Source of the DNA: a virus
Direction: 5' to 3' (one strand)
Virus record (IMG/VR): IMGVR_UViG_3300049489_000438
Span: 1-35,247 of that record
Length of the DNA: 35,247 nt
Below the pieces are notes generated by a model that worked only from the letters and a program-made list of their open reading frames with translations, made no database searches and had not been told where the DNA came from. Positions 13,008 to 20,049 of this stretch are shown here, piece after piece. Position 1 is the first letter of the stretch. Each line of letters begins with the position of its first letter. The translations under genes and the position numbers were made by a program.

Positions 13008-13216
13008 AAAAAGAACGTACACCACATGACGCGGCGAAAGATGTTGCCTATCAAATCTCGCTTATCAGAATGAGATGGGAAGCCTATAAAGCAATACAGG
13101 CAGGTGGTACATATTCAGTGGGGAATAAGAAGATTTATGATTCACTCCGCAAAAGACTTGCTAGAATGTTCCAAGGTAATGAAGAGAAATTATCAAGGTT
13201 TAAGTTGTTAGAATGA
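13004..13216 (+). CDS. Hypothetical basic helical protein (70 aa)
   Basis: The 70-residue protein begins at a GTG overlapping the exonuclease stop (GTGA). It is basic and helical (DVAYQISLIRMRWEAYKAIQ, then LRKRLARMFQ). No motif or family is recognised. Its own stop overlaps the next ATG. Confidence 0.55.
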   Translation: MKKERTPHDAAKDVAYQISLIRMRWEAYKAIQAGGTYSVGNKKIYDSLRKRLARMFQGNEEKLSRFKLLE

Positions 13217-13941
13217 AACTATCAAATCCAGTAAAAGACTTTAAGCCAGCTCTGTACCCGCAGGGGGATGTGACTCAATGGTTCGGAGAAAATAAGCAAC
13301 TCTATTCTTCGCTCTGTCCCTCCCCAGGTGTTTGTATGACGGGGGGACATAACGGTATCGATATAGTACGTCCCCATGGAGAACCTATCTATTGCGTAGA
13401 GTCAGGCATAGTCGTTGAAGCACTTGGTAAAGAAACGGGCTATGGTACTCACGTTAAGGTGCTTTCTGATGAGGGTAGAGAATGGACATACGGACATCTT
13501 TCAGCAATAGATAAGGATTGTAATCTTGGTCAACGCATTAAGGCTGGTCAGTTGATAGGCAAAATGGGCAATACTGGCTTTGTGGTTTCGGGGGCAACGC
13601 CCTTTTGGAAAGCAAATCCATTTGCTGGTACACACCTCCACTTAGGCTATAGGAATGTTAAAAAATGGGAAGGTGTAGGACAGTGGAGTGTCACATATCT
13701 TTCGGGTACACCGAATGAGATACGAGCTGTAGTGCAGGATTACGGCAATGGAGCCTTTGGTGCACAGCCTATTTCACCTGAAAGTTTCGCAGCGAAACAG
13801 CCAACAACCGACACCCAAACAATAGACCTAACCATTCAATCACTTCTTAATGTAGCCCTTGACCTAGAAAAGAAAGGCAACCTCGCTCAGGCAAAGATAG
13901 TCAGAGCGGTAGCTGGGGTGGTAAGAGCGTTTATGGTATAA
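13213..13941 (+). CDS. M23 family peptidoglycan endopeptidase (rightward copy)
   Basis: The 242-residue protein has the LytM/M23 zinc sites: GGHNGID (His46, Asp50), YGHL (His95) and THLHLG (His141, His143). These enzymes cut peptide cross-links in the host wall. The N-terminus has a QWFGEN segment shared with the second M23 protein in the late region. The C-terminal 50 residues form a helix (LLNVALDLEKKG, then a Val-rich end) of unknown role. There is no signal peptide, so it needs a holin or acts from the virion. It is the last gene of the rightward unit. Confidence 0.9.
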   Translation: MKLSNPVKDFKPALYPQGDVTQWFGENKQLYSSLCPSPGVCMTGGHNGIDIVRPHGEPIYCVESGIVVEALGKETGYGTHVKVLSDEGREWTYGHLSAIDKDCNLGQRIKAGQLIGKMGNTGFVVSGATPFWKANPFAGTHLHLGYRNVKKWEGVGQWSVTYLSGTPNEIRAVVQDYGNGAFGAQPISPESFAAKQPTTDTQTIDLTIQSLLNVALDLEKKGNLAQAKIVRAVAGVVRAFMV

Positions 13942-13942
13942 T
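13934..13942 (+). promoter_or_regulatory. Extended -10 element overlapping the M23 stop
   Basis: TGG-TATAAT overlaps the last codon and stop of the M23 gene. Nothing coding follows before the terminator about 110 nt downstream. It may drive a short RNA or be a by-product of the Val-stop codon pair. Confidence 0.3.
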
Positions 13943-13948
13943 ACCCGT

Positions 13949-14065
13949 GTGGGTAATCTGGGTGCAGAATAGCGTACCATTTTCAATCTCCTATTATCTT
14001 CCCACCCTGTTTTGTTCTGAACGACCACAGAACAAACTAACCACAACAAAACCCCCTTTCGGGGG
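13949..14065 (+). ncRNA. Possible small RNA between lysin genes
   Basis: A transcript from the TATAAT box at 13937 would run about 115 nt to the terminator. It would contain a 9-bp perfect hairpin (TTTGTTCTG at 14011-14019 with CAGAACAAA at 14028-14036, loop AACGACCA) and the terminator stem. No frame of useful length is present. An untranslated operon tail is an equally good explanation. Confidence 0.25.
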
Positions 14066-14081
14066 TCTTTGTTTAGTTGTG
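14042..14081. terminator. Bidirectional transcription terminator
   Basis: CCCCC at 14052-14056, loop TTTC and GGGGG at 14061-14065 form a tight hairpin flanked by complementary AACAAA and TTTGTT and by CACAAC and GTTGTG. On the minus strand it is followed by a T-rich run (TTTTGTTG); on the plus strand by TCTTTGTTT. It lies exactly where the rightward and leftward units converge. Confidence 0.85.
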
Positions 14082-14090
14082 TCGCCTAAC

Positions 14091-14501
14091 CTATGCGTCA
14101 ATTAGGCGACCACATGTCCATAAATGCTGCCTTCCTTTCATTATTTGGCTAACTAGGAAGTTAAGGCTGAAGTTTGGGTTCTGTGCCTGTTCTTTAGTAA
14201 TTGTGGGATTAGATGGGAGATGGATTTGCACCAACCCCCACGAATCTTCTCTAAGTCCCCCTGATACTATCCTACTTTGTAGCAATGGGTCTAATTCGTT
14301 ATTCTCACACAAAACAATTTTAAGTGCGGTGTCTGATACTTGAGTGTCTCCACCAGAAAACTCAAGCAGTAGATGTTTTATTTCTTCAAGCCTTTCTGTT
14401 CTTGTTCCTTGCCATACATCCTCTTCATGCGTAGGAGATTCAGCATAAGCAGGGTTAAGAAAAACAAGGCTAATAAGAAGCGCAGAGACAAGTTTTTTCG
14501 T
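14091..14501 (-). CDS. Secreted lytic transglycosylase-like lysin, apparent ACG start
   Basis: The frame encodes 136 residues if it begins at ACG (14501). There it reads as KKLVSALLISLVFLNPAYA, a textbook signal peptide cut after residue 20. The mature part has Glu66 in LCENNELDP and SWGLVQIHLP at 87-96, matching the catalytic Glu and GLMQI-like motif of SLT/goose-lysozyme fold enzymes, which cleave glycan strands. No ATG, GTG or TTG exists upstream before an in-frame TGA. Either ACG is used as a start, or the ATG has mutated or been misread (one T-to-C change). An internal TTG at 14312 would remove the signal peptide and catalytic Glu. Late lysis location beside holin and M23 fits. Confidence 0.7.
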   Translation of the reverse strand, partial: TKKLVSALLISLVFLNPAYAESPTHEEDVWQGTRTERLEEIKHLLLEFSGGDTQVSDTALKIVLCENNELDPLLQSRIVSGGLREDSWGLVQIHLPSNPTITKEQAQNPNFSLNFLVSQIMKGRQHLWTCGRLIDA

Positions 14502-14532
14502 AAGCCTATAATTAGGGATTACTTTCGTTTCT

Positions 14533-14577
14533 CACTACACTTACGCTAAATGCTTCCACTCGACCAGAGTGGTAGTG
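14533..14577. repeat. Nested inverted repeats upstream of the transglycosylase gene
   Basis: CCACTC at 14556-14561 pairs with GAGTGG at 14567-14572 around a GACCA loop. CACTAC at 14533-14538 matches GTAGTG at 14572-14577 as an alternative outer stem. The structure lies in the 85-nt gap between the holin and transglycosylase genes and could modulate expression of the latter. Confidence 0.6.
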
Positions 14578-14586
14578 TAGGTTGCC

Positions 14587-14817
14587 TTACAGGACACCGC
14601 CGACCTTACCCCCGCTATCAGTAACAAAGTTTTTGACTAAATAAGCAAGGGCGGCATTTACTGCCAAAAACCCTAGCTGTGGAAAGTCAAAACACGCCAC
14701 TTCAAGACCGCAGACACTAAGTGACTGCTGTACAGAGCCAAGAACGACGACTAAAACTGCAACAACAAGACCATTTACATAGTCTCGCGTATTGAGTGTG
14801 AACATTTTGCTGTTCAT
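14587..14817 (-). CDS. Putative holin (two transmembrane segments)
   Basis: The 76-residue protein starts MNSKMFTLNTRDYVNGLVVA. It has two hydrophobic segments (about residues 13-35 and 45-62) joined by a loop with two cysteines, and a charged tail (KNFVTDSGGK). The FTLNTRDY...LVVAV and AYLVKNF pattern is recalled from small phage holin-like proteins. The position between two wall-degrading enzymes strongly supports a lysis role. The TATAAT box ends 6 nt before the ATG. An internal Met5 would start at the conserved part. Confidence 0.75.
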   Translation of the reverse strand: MNSKMFTLNTRDYVNGLVVAVLVVVLGSVQQSLSVCGLEVACFDFPQLGFLAVNAALAYLVKNFVTDSGGKVGGVL

Positions 14818-14823
14818 ATATGA

Positions 14824-14829
14824 ATTATA
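14824..14829 (-). promoter_or_regulatory. TATAAT box immediately upstream of holin
   Basis: A perfect TATAAT on the minus strand ends 6 nt before the holin ATG, leaving no room for a ribosome-binding site if transcription starts at the usual distance. No -35 is evident. Confidence 0.45.
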
Positions 14830-14865
14830 CCTTATTTATTAAGCCTTTTATAAGTTACGCACAGG

Positions 14866-15534
14866 CTACCTTTCCTTGTAAATTGGGGCGTTTATCTTCC
14901 GCAGAGCGTCTGCGATACGGTCAGCCATTTGAGCCAAGCCCTCTAAAACCTTATCCCCAACCCCAATAGTGTTTCTAACAAATATACCCGTCCAGTAGGT
15001 ATCAGGGTCAACTGCCCCAAAATAGCCATTGTTAGGTAGAGAGTGTTGCCAATCCGAGCCTGTTTTCATTTGAAAGACGGGCTTTAATTCGAGGTGTAGA
15101 TGGTCGCCTGTCGAATAACCCGTTGAGTCACACCAGCCGATGAGTTGCCCCTGCTTAACTGTGTCTCCCTTTCGACAGTATAGAGATATTAAATGCCACA
15201 TGCGTACCTTAAAATACTCCATCTCCCCCGTCTCTTTACAGAGGTACTTTCGTGAGGTTACTAGCCCAATACCAAGCCCTCGCGCAGCTTCTGTTGAGGT
15301 TTCTTCTATAAAGCCGTCCACGGGGGCATACAGCGGTGTCCAACGCTTACAGGGTATGTCTATGCCGTTGTGTCCTAACATTTGACTGTATACGCTTCTG
15401 TACCCAGGAGGACAAATCCCAGGGTTAGCCATTGTTTTCTTGTTATCGTCTGAGATACACGTTTTGTTCTCACCAAAGTTTTGAGAACGCCCCCAGTTGA
15501 CTATAGGATTGTGTAGGAATTTGTATTCGCCCAT
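14866..15534 (-). CDS. M23 family peptidoglycan endopeptidase (late copy)
   Basis: The 222-residue protein carries GHNGIDI (His55, Asp59), RMWHLI (His114) and GDHLHLELK (His145, His147), the full M23 zinc and catalytic set. The C-terminal 35 residues form an amphipathic helix (VLEGLAQMADRIADALRK), perhaps for membrane or wall contact. It shares its N-terminal NFGEN and domain layout with the rightward M23 protein but has diverged. Location with holin and transglycosylase makes it the main late endolysin. There is no signal peptide, so the holin would release it. Confidence 0.9.
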   Translation of the reverse strand: MGEYKFLHNPIVNWGRSQNFGENKTCISDDNKKTMANPGICPPGYRSVYSQMLGHNGIDIPCKRWTPLYAPVDGFIEETSTEAARGLGIGLVTSRKYLCKETGEMEYFKVRMWHLISLYCRKGDTVKQGQLIGWCDSTGYSTGDHLHLELKPVFQMKTGSDWQHSLPNNGYFGAVDPDTYWTGIFVRNTIGVGDKVLEGLAQMADRIADALRKINAPIYKER

Positions 15535-15552
15535 AAGTATTTAATTTTAGAT

Positions 15553-16308
15553 TTAAGCACTCAGAGAAGCCGCGAGTGCTGCCTTATTCTTAGCGTCCTT
15601 TAGTATCTTTCCTGCTGTGCCTGTTGTGTTATACGATGAAAGGTCTGCTGTCCACGGGTCTCCAGCCGTTCCAGCCGCGTTCATCTTTTCACCCATAGTT
15701 CCGCTCTCATTATAATCAGCGGCAACAGCACCCCACACGCCAGCAACAATAGACTGTACTGTAGCCTCAGATTGATTGACGTAAATGTTCGCCTCCATGT
15801 CTAGATTTCCTTTTAGGTTTGATGTCAGTGTCCCCGTACCCGAGAGCGAAGCCACAAGGGGTATAAGTAGAGAAAGAGACCCAGAAAGGTTACCTGAACC
15901 AGCAAGAGAAGCCGCAAGTCCAAGCGTTGCCGCCATACTTGCGGTAATAGTTCCAGAACCAGCTATGGTGGCTATAAGTGACGCTGTAATCGAAAGATTG
16001 CCACTTAAAGAACCAGAGCCAGAGAGGTCTGCGGTCATGGTCTTACCCAATGAGAAAGAACCTGTAACCTCGCTTGTTCCTGTAATGTATGTAGTAGCCG
16101 AAAGTTCCCCACCCTCTATGGCGAGTCTGAATGAGTACGGAGGTTCTGTTCCTGTCGGGATACTTGCGTTACGCAACCTACCAGCGTCAGCCTCTGATGT
16201 ATAAAACATCATTACAGTTGACGGTTTAATGTACGAACCCCGATGACTCGTGCTAACCAAGAGCCTATTCGGATTTTTGTTTAGTATCGAATAGTTACCT
16301 AGCAACAT
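15553..16308 (-). CDS. Virion fibre-like protein with five 20-residue repeats
   Basis: The 251-residue protein contains five consecutive 20-residue repeats at about 76-175, pattern xGSGxLxGxLxxxxxLxAxL, likely a beta structure. The N-terminal 70 residues look globular. The last 60 residues (GVWGAVAADYNESGTMGEKM, then AGDPW and GTAGKIL) are a recurrent C-terminal module of phage structural proteins. It sits at the end of the virion gene block, just before lysis, as tail tip or fibre proteins often do. Exact role unknown. Confidence 0.65.
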   Translation of the reverse strand: MLLGNYSILNKNPNRLLVSTSHRGSYIKPSTVMMFYTSEADAGRLRNASIPTGTEPPYSFRLAIEGGELSATTYITGTSEVTGSFSLGKTMTADLSGSGSLSGNLSITASLIATIAGSGTITASMAATLGLAASLAGSGNLSGSLSLLIPLVASLSGTGTLTSNLKGNLDMEANIYVNQSEATVQSIVAGVWGAVAADYNESGTMGEKMNAAGTAGDPWTADLSSYNTTGTAGKILKDAKNKAALAASLSA

Positions 16309-16311
16309 ACA

Positions 16312-17484
16312 TCAGTTCCATACAAAATCTATGAAACCAGTGATTGTGGAGTTTGTTGGTGTAGCCGCGCCCGAGATAAGCACCCAGTACAGTGCCGCGC
16401 CATCGTAGACACGTGGGAGTGAAGGCACTTCGTAGAGTGCGTTTCGCTCTCCTGGCACACCTAGGGTCGTTACTGGTACTCGATAGAGTTCTTTGTATAG
16501 GGCAACAGAGTACGAGCCTGAGACGTATGATGTGGCGTTCTGTATGGTGTTAATTTCAGCAATACCTGAGTCACCGTTCTGGCGTGGTACAGCAAAGTTG
16601 TACTTACCAGCTGCGGTTGCACCAGTGTGGAGAATGTGAGAGTTTGAAGCCGCCGTCTTTCCTACTGGCAACACTGTCGGTGTAGCGCGTGATGCTACCT
16701 GTGATGAGTTCGTGTATCCAAGTGAGAGGTTAGGGGTAGCCGCGCCAAGTGCTGTAGCGGCAGGATTGAAGAAGAACGCATTGAGTCCTGCACCGTTTGT
16801 GTAGCGTGGCAGAAGCCATGTGATTGTGTGCGTTCCTGTACCAGTTGACGTAATGTTGATGGCTGTCCCAGCAACAGCGTTTGCATACGATGTTGCTAGT
16901 TTAAATGTAGAGTTTGATACACGAATGACGTAGTAGTCAGTAGCCGTAGCAAGTCCTGCTGGGAGGGTAGTTGTAGTGGTCAGGCGAACACGGGTTCCAG
17001 TAAGGATGTTCGATGGTATGTTTGCGGTAGATGTATAGGTACAAATATCAGTCGTGTCATCTGCTGTAAACGTATCAGACTGCCCGAGCGTGTTGGTTGT
17101 AGCCTGTGCGGTAGTCGTAGTTACTGAGGTGACGCGATAGAAACCTACCATATCTATGAGGGCTAGGGTAGCTGGTGCTACCGTAGCAGCCGCCGTGAGT
17201 GCCTGAGCGTTGAGAATGTGCTTTGTATAGCCAGAAGCCTGTACATCACCGCCATGAAGCAAGCAACTCGCGGAGGTTGTGGTGTCTTTTACCGCCTGAA
17301 ATGTGAGGTTAGTACCAGCGTCAAAGATAGCGTCTGGTGGTGGGTTTCCGTTTCCACGAGCAAGAAGGTGACATTCGTTTGCCACCGCCGCTGCGGTTGG
17401 GTTCATGTTCTTCGTCCAGTCGTTTCTCCAGTACTGTCCGTTTGATAAAGCCTGTATAAGTTGGTCGTGTGATGAAAATGCCAT
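16312..17484 (-). CDS. Virion structural protein with inserted beta domain
   Basis: The 390-residue protein is Thr- and Ala-rich. Segments near the end (QNGDSGIAEINTIQ, then GSYSVALYKELYRVPV) align with a similar arrangement in the neighbouring 287-residue protein, so the two are likely paralogues. Residues about 135-220 (FTADDTTDICTYTS, then LPAGLATATDYYVIRVS and GTGTHTITW) form an extra Thr-rich beta-sandwich module seen in many phage structural proteins. Capsid decoration or tail surface is plausible. No enzymatic motif. Confidence 0.65.
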   Translation of the reverse strand: MAFSSHDQLIQALSNGQYWRNDWTKNMNPTAAAVANECHLLARGNGNPPPDAIFDAGTNLTFQAVKDTTTSASCLLHGGDVQASGYTKHILNAQALTAAATVAPATLALIDMVGFYRVTSVTTTTAQATTNTLGQSDTFTADDTTDICTYTSTANIPSNILTGTRVRLTTTTTLPAGLATATDYYVIRVSNSTFKLATSYANAVAGTAINITSTGTGTHTITWLLPRYTNGAGLNAFFFNPAATALGAATPNLSLGYTNSSQVASRATPTVLPVGKTAASNSHILHTGATAAGKYNFAVPRQNGDSGIAEINTIQNATSYVSGSYSVALYKELYRVPVTTLGVPGERNALYEVPSLPRVYDGAALYWVLISGAATPTNSTITGFIDFVWN

Positions 17485-17489
17485 ATATT

Positions 17490-18353
17490 TTAATTAGACC
17501 AGATAACCTTCATGTCTGCTAATATGCCTGTCGCGTTTAGTGCGCCGTTGGGTAGGCACACAAAGTTTAAAAAAGCGTCAGGTTTTATTTCGGGCAGATT
17601 ACTTGATTGAATCAAGTAATCTGAGTTTGACGTTGCGGTTATCTCTAGTATAGCGGTTGAGACAAGTGGCTTTACAAGCACGAGAGAGAAGAGACCGACA
17701 TCAGTCCCTAACATTGTAACACTTTCTATGCTTCGAACTCCTGTATCGCCATCTTGAAGTGGAATAAAGAGGCAGGAATTACCGTTTGTTGCTGTCGCTG
17801 ATGTGACTACCACACCGAGAGCAGCTGAGGTGTTTTCTATGACAGTCTGGCTTACTCTACCAGATACACCGTCTTGGTTTGTATAGTTGATGAAGAAGGA
17901 TTGTCCACCTGTTCTACCAGCAACCGATACAGCCATGACTCGCACACCGTCTCCGTCGGTATAGCGCGTAAGTGTGTTTGTGTTGTCCATCAACTGCTCA
18001 TCCGTCGTACCCTCGTCAATAAGTGGATAGTACATGAGGTAGTCCATGAGAATCATAGACATAGGGAGTGCTGTTGAGGCTGTCGCAGAGAGAGTCGTAC
18101 TTCTAAGGTACTTCTTAGCGGGAGTTACATCTGAACCATGGAAGAAACCACCGTCTGATGATTGCGTAATGACAGTGGCGGCTAGAGGTGTACCGAACCA
18201 GTATTTAGGAATGGGATTACCTGGAGAAAGAGCAAGGTCAAACCATAAGCCTGCTGTTGTTGTCTGTGACGGGTTTTTACGAAAATTGTATATATTCACC
18301 CTGCCCTCAAGTTCGGCATCGGCAACTTGTTTGATTCCATTTATCGCTGTCAT
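17490..18353 (-). CDS. Virion structural protein, paralogue of its neighbour
   Basis: The 287-residue protein has a beta-rich composition. Shared features with the adjacent 390-residue protein are the order GGxxxASGYTKH/HGSDVTPAKKYL, a central LIDMVGFYR/LMDYLMYYP hydrophobic block, QxGDTGVRSIE and a C-terminal hydrophobic VIWSN/FVWN end. It lacks the inserted beta domain. Its ATG overlaps the stop of the 52-residue gene upstream. A capsid or tail surface role is likely; no specific family is recognised. Confidence 0.65.
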   Translation of the reverse strand: MTAINGIKQVADAELEGRVNIYNFRKNPSQTTTAGLWFDLALSPGNPIPKYWFGTPLAATVITQSSDGGFFHGSDVTPAKKYLRSTTLSATASTALPMSMILMDYLMYYPLIDEGTTDEQLMDNTNTLTRYTDGDGVRVMAVSVAGRTGGQSFFINYTNQDGVSGRVSQTVIENTSAALGVVVTSATATNGNSCLFIPLQDGDTGVRSIESVTMLGTDVGLFSLVLVKPLVSTAILEITATSNSDYLIQSSNLPEIKPDAFLNFVCLPNGALNATGILADMKVIWSN

Positions 18354-18508
18354 ACTTCGATAGGCTTCACAATGTACTCCTGTATAGGAGAGTTTTCAGT
18401 TATTGAGCGCGTCTTAGCAAACTCGTACGCTTCTCGCGCGTCAGCAAACGTTTGACCATTCCATTCCTGTTCGTCTGTCTTAGCAACGATAAAGCGAATT
18501 TCTGTCAT
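18350..18508 (-). CDS. Small hypothetical virion-block protein (52 aa)
   Basis: This 52-residue frame has ATGA overlaps at both ends. It reads MTEIRFIVAKTDEQEW, an ADAREAYEFAKTRS helix and a C-terminal beta strand. The alternating beta-alpha-beta pattern suggests a small folded protein. Unrecognised, but the packing supports it being real. Confidence 0.6.
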   Translation of the reverse strand: MTEIRFIVAKTDEQEWNGQTFADAREAYEFAKTRSITENSPIQEYIVKPIEV

Positions 18509-18747
18509 ACTTCCTTGCCAGTCAATGTGAAGGAGAACTCTCTACCAGTGCTTTCGTCTTTAATTCTCACATCTTCAGCAAACAAGGTTGTTTTTCCGTT
18601 CTTGAAAAACTCAGTAGCCGCTAGTGCGAAGAGTGAGTGTTTCAGTACAATAACAGAACTCTCACTGAGGTCATTGTTCGGCTTCGGTGCTTCTCCAAGG
18701 GAACTTTTCCCCGTCACCGTAGCTTCCATTACAGCGTACTTGGTCAT
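18505..18747 (-). CDS. Hypothetical virion-block protein (80 aa)
   Basis: The 80-residue protein has no recognised motif. It alternates polar and hydrophobic residues and ends in a REFSFTLTGKEV beta-like strand, consistent with a small structural protein. It starts one base after the tail-type gene's stop and overlaps the 52-residue gene downstream. Confidence 0.6.
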   Translation of the reverse strand: MTKYAVMEATVTGKSSLGEAPKPNNDLSESSVIVLKHSLFALAATEFFKNGKTTLFAEDVRIKDESTGREFSFTLTGKEV

Positions 18748-18748
18748 A

Positions 18749-19189
18749 TCAATCTTCCGTAACTGTCAATCCTGAAGCCGCAAAAAGTGGGGTAATGCCG
18801 CTTGATACTGAGCGTGAAGCGGTCAATGCACCAGAATATAGGATTTTAGAAGCACCAGATGACGCAGTTGTAATGGATACGTGGGTAATAGTTTCAGAAC
18901 CAGAGGTACATTCAGGGAACTGAATCTGTGCCGCGTTTGTTGCCGTGTTAGTTGCAACTGTCCATCCACCTACAGTACGGGCAACGGCAACACGGGCATA
19001 AGAGCCGTATGCAGATTCGCTTGTAGTAGCTGTACCCGCTTCACCTGGGTCTGCGGTATGCAGAGCAACGTACAAAGAGCCTGCCGTAGCACTGTTTTGA
19101 AGACCCGAAGCGTCTCCAATATCAGCAATATCTACGTTGTTAAATATCAGTTGTAACAGGTCGTTTTCAAAAGTATTAGACTTCGACAT
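18749..19189 (-). CDS. Phage tail or virion surface protein (LYVALHTADPG family)
   Basis: The 146-residue protein shows the well-known arrangement LLQLIFNNVDIADIGDASGL, SLYVALHTADPGEAGT, YARVAVAR and a Gly/Ser-rich C-terminus. This family is usually annotated as tail fibre or tail-associated protein in many phages. Two promoter-like boxes lie upstream, a TATATA 7 nt before the ATG and a TATAAT at 19222. No good Shine-Dalgarno sequence. Confidence 0.7.
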   Translation of the reverse strand: MSKSNTFENDLLQLIFNNVDIADIGDASGLQNSATAGSLYVALHTADPGEAGTATTSESAYGSYARVAVARTVGGWTVATNTATNAAQIQFPECTSGSETITHVSITTASSGASKILYSGALTASRSVSSGITPLFAASGLTVTED

Positions 19190-19221
19190 AATGTGCTATA
19201 TAATTTACAATTTGGCTTTTA

Positions 19222-19227
19222 ATTATA
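19222..19227 (-). promoter_or_regulatory. TATAAT box downstream of the collagen-like fibre gene
   Basis: A perfect TATAAT directly follows the stop of the 273-residue gene. A start about 7 nt downstream would give a leader of about 25 nt to the ATG at 19189. No -35 was found. Confidence 0.35.
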
Positions 19228-20049
19228 CTACGAGTAGGCTACGGAACTAAGGTTTCCGCTTGTATACGCTAGTGTTTTAGTAATAGGGGTTTTAATGATA
19301 AGTGCGCCCGAAATAACTACAGACGTGAGGTCGTCCCCCGTGTACGCCAACGTCTTAGTTATTGCACCTCGTGGAGTTGTATAAACCACCGAAGTGAGGT
19401 TGTCTCCAGTGTAGGTTAGAGAAAATGGATATGAATTGAGGTTTTTGGATACAGCCTCAAACGTTTTTCCGAAGAGTTCTTCCGATGAAGTAGACCCGCC
19501 AAACAGCGTAACCCCCTTCTTCGTGTTCCGTATAAGTTCCTCAAGTTCGTCCAACCCCTTGACCCTATCGCGGTCTATCTGTTTTTCTGAAGTGTTTATA
19601 CGCTCAATAATCTCATCTCCAAGTATTTCCTTAACCCCAGGCATTTGGATACCAGCAAGTACACGGGAAACAATAGAGTCCTCATCAGCGTCTTTCCCGT
19701 CCAAACCATTTACACCGTCATTACCGTCCCTGCCATCTCGACCATCCTTACCGTCCTTAGCTTGTGTAATCGCAGAAGCAATAAGGTCAGATACTTGTTT
19801 TTCTGTAAGAGAAGAGTTTTGTACTTCGTCTATAAAAGAATAGAGTGCAGATATATCTTCTGCCAAATCTTGTAGGGCTTTGTCTATCGGTTCGTGAGAG
19901 TGAGAACCAAGAAATGTATTGAGGTCAGATTCTAGAGATTTAAGAGACGTTGAAAGCTCACTGATTTGCTCAGCATTAACTTTGTCGCCATCACGTATAA
20001 GTTTGGCGATACGAAGAGTTTTTTCAAGTTCAGTAAGTTTTTTATTCAT
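19228..20049 (-). CDS. Fibre-like protein with coiled coil, collagen-like and beta repeats
   Basis: The 273-residue protein has an N-terminal coiled coil (residues 1-95), seven Gly-X-Y triplets at 100-120 (GKDGRDGRDGND and on), another helical part, and three C-terminal repeats of the form TKTLAYTGDDLTSVV. The layout is that of a trimeric fibre: coiled-coil stalk, collagen-like rod, beta tip. Such proteins touch the host surface. The ATG lies 8 nt inside the end of the 1223-residue gene. Confidence 0.75.
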   Translation of the reverse strand: MNKKLTELEKTLRIAKLIRDGDKVNAEQISELSTSLKSLESDLNTFLGSHSHEPIDKALQDLAEDISALYSFIDEVQNSSLTEKQVSDLIASAITQAKDGKDGRDGRDGNDGVNGLDGKDADEDSIVSRVLAGIQMPGVKEILGDEIIERINTSEKQIDRDRVKGLDELEELIRNTKKGVTLFGGSTSSEELFGKTFEAVSKNLNSYPFSLTYTGDNLTSVVYTTPRGAITKTLAYTGDDLTSVVISGALIIKTPITKTLAYTSGNLSSVAYS

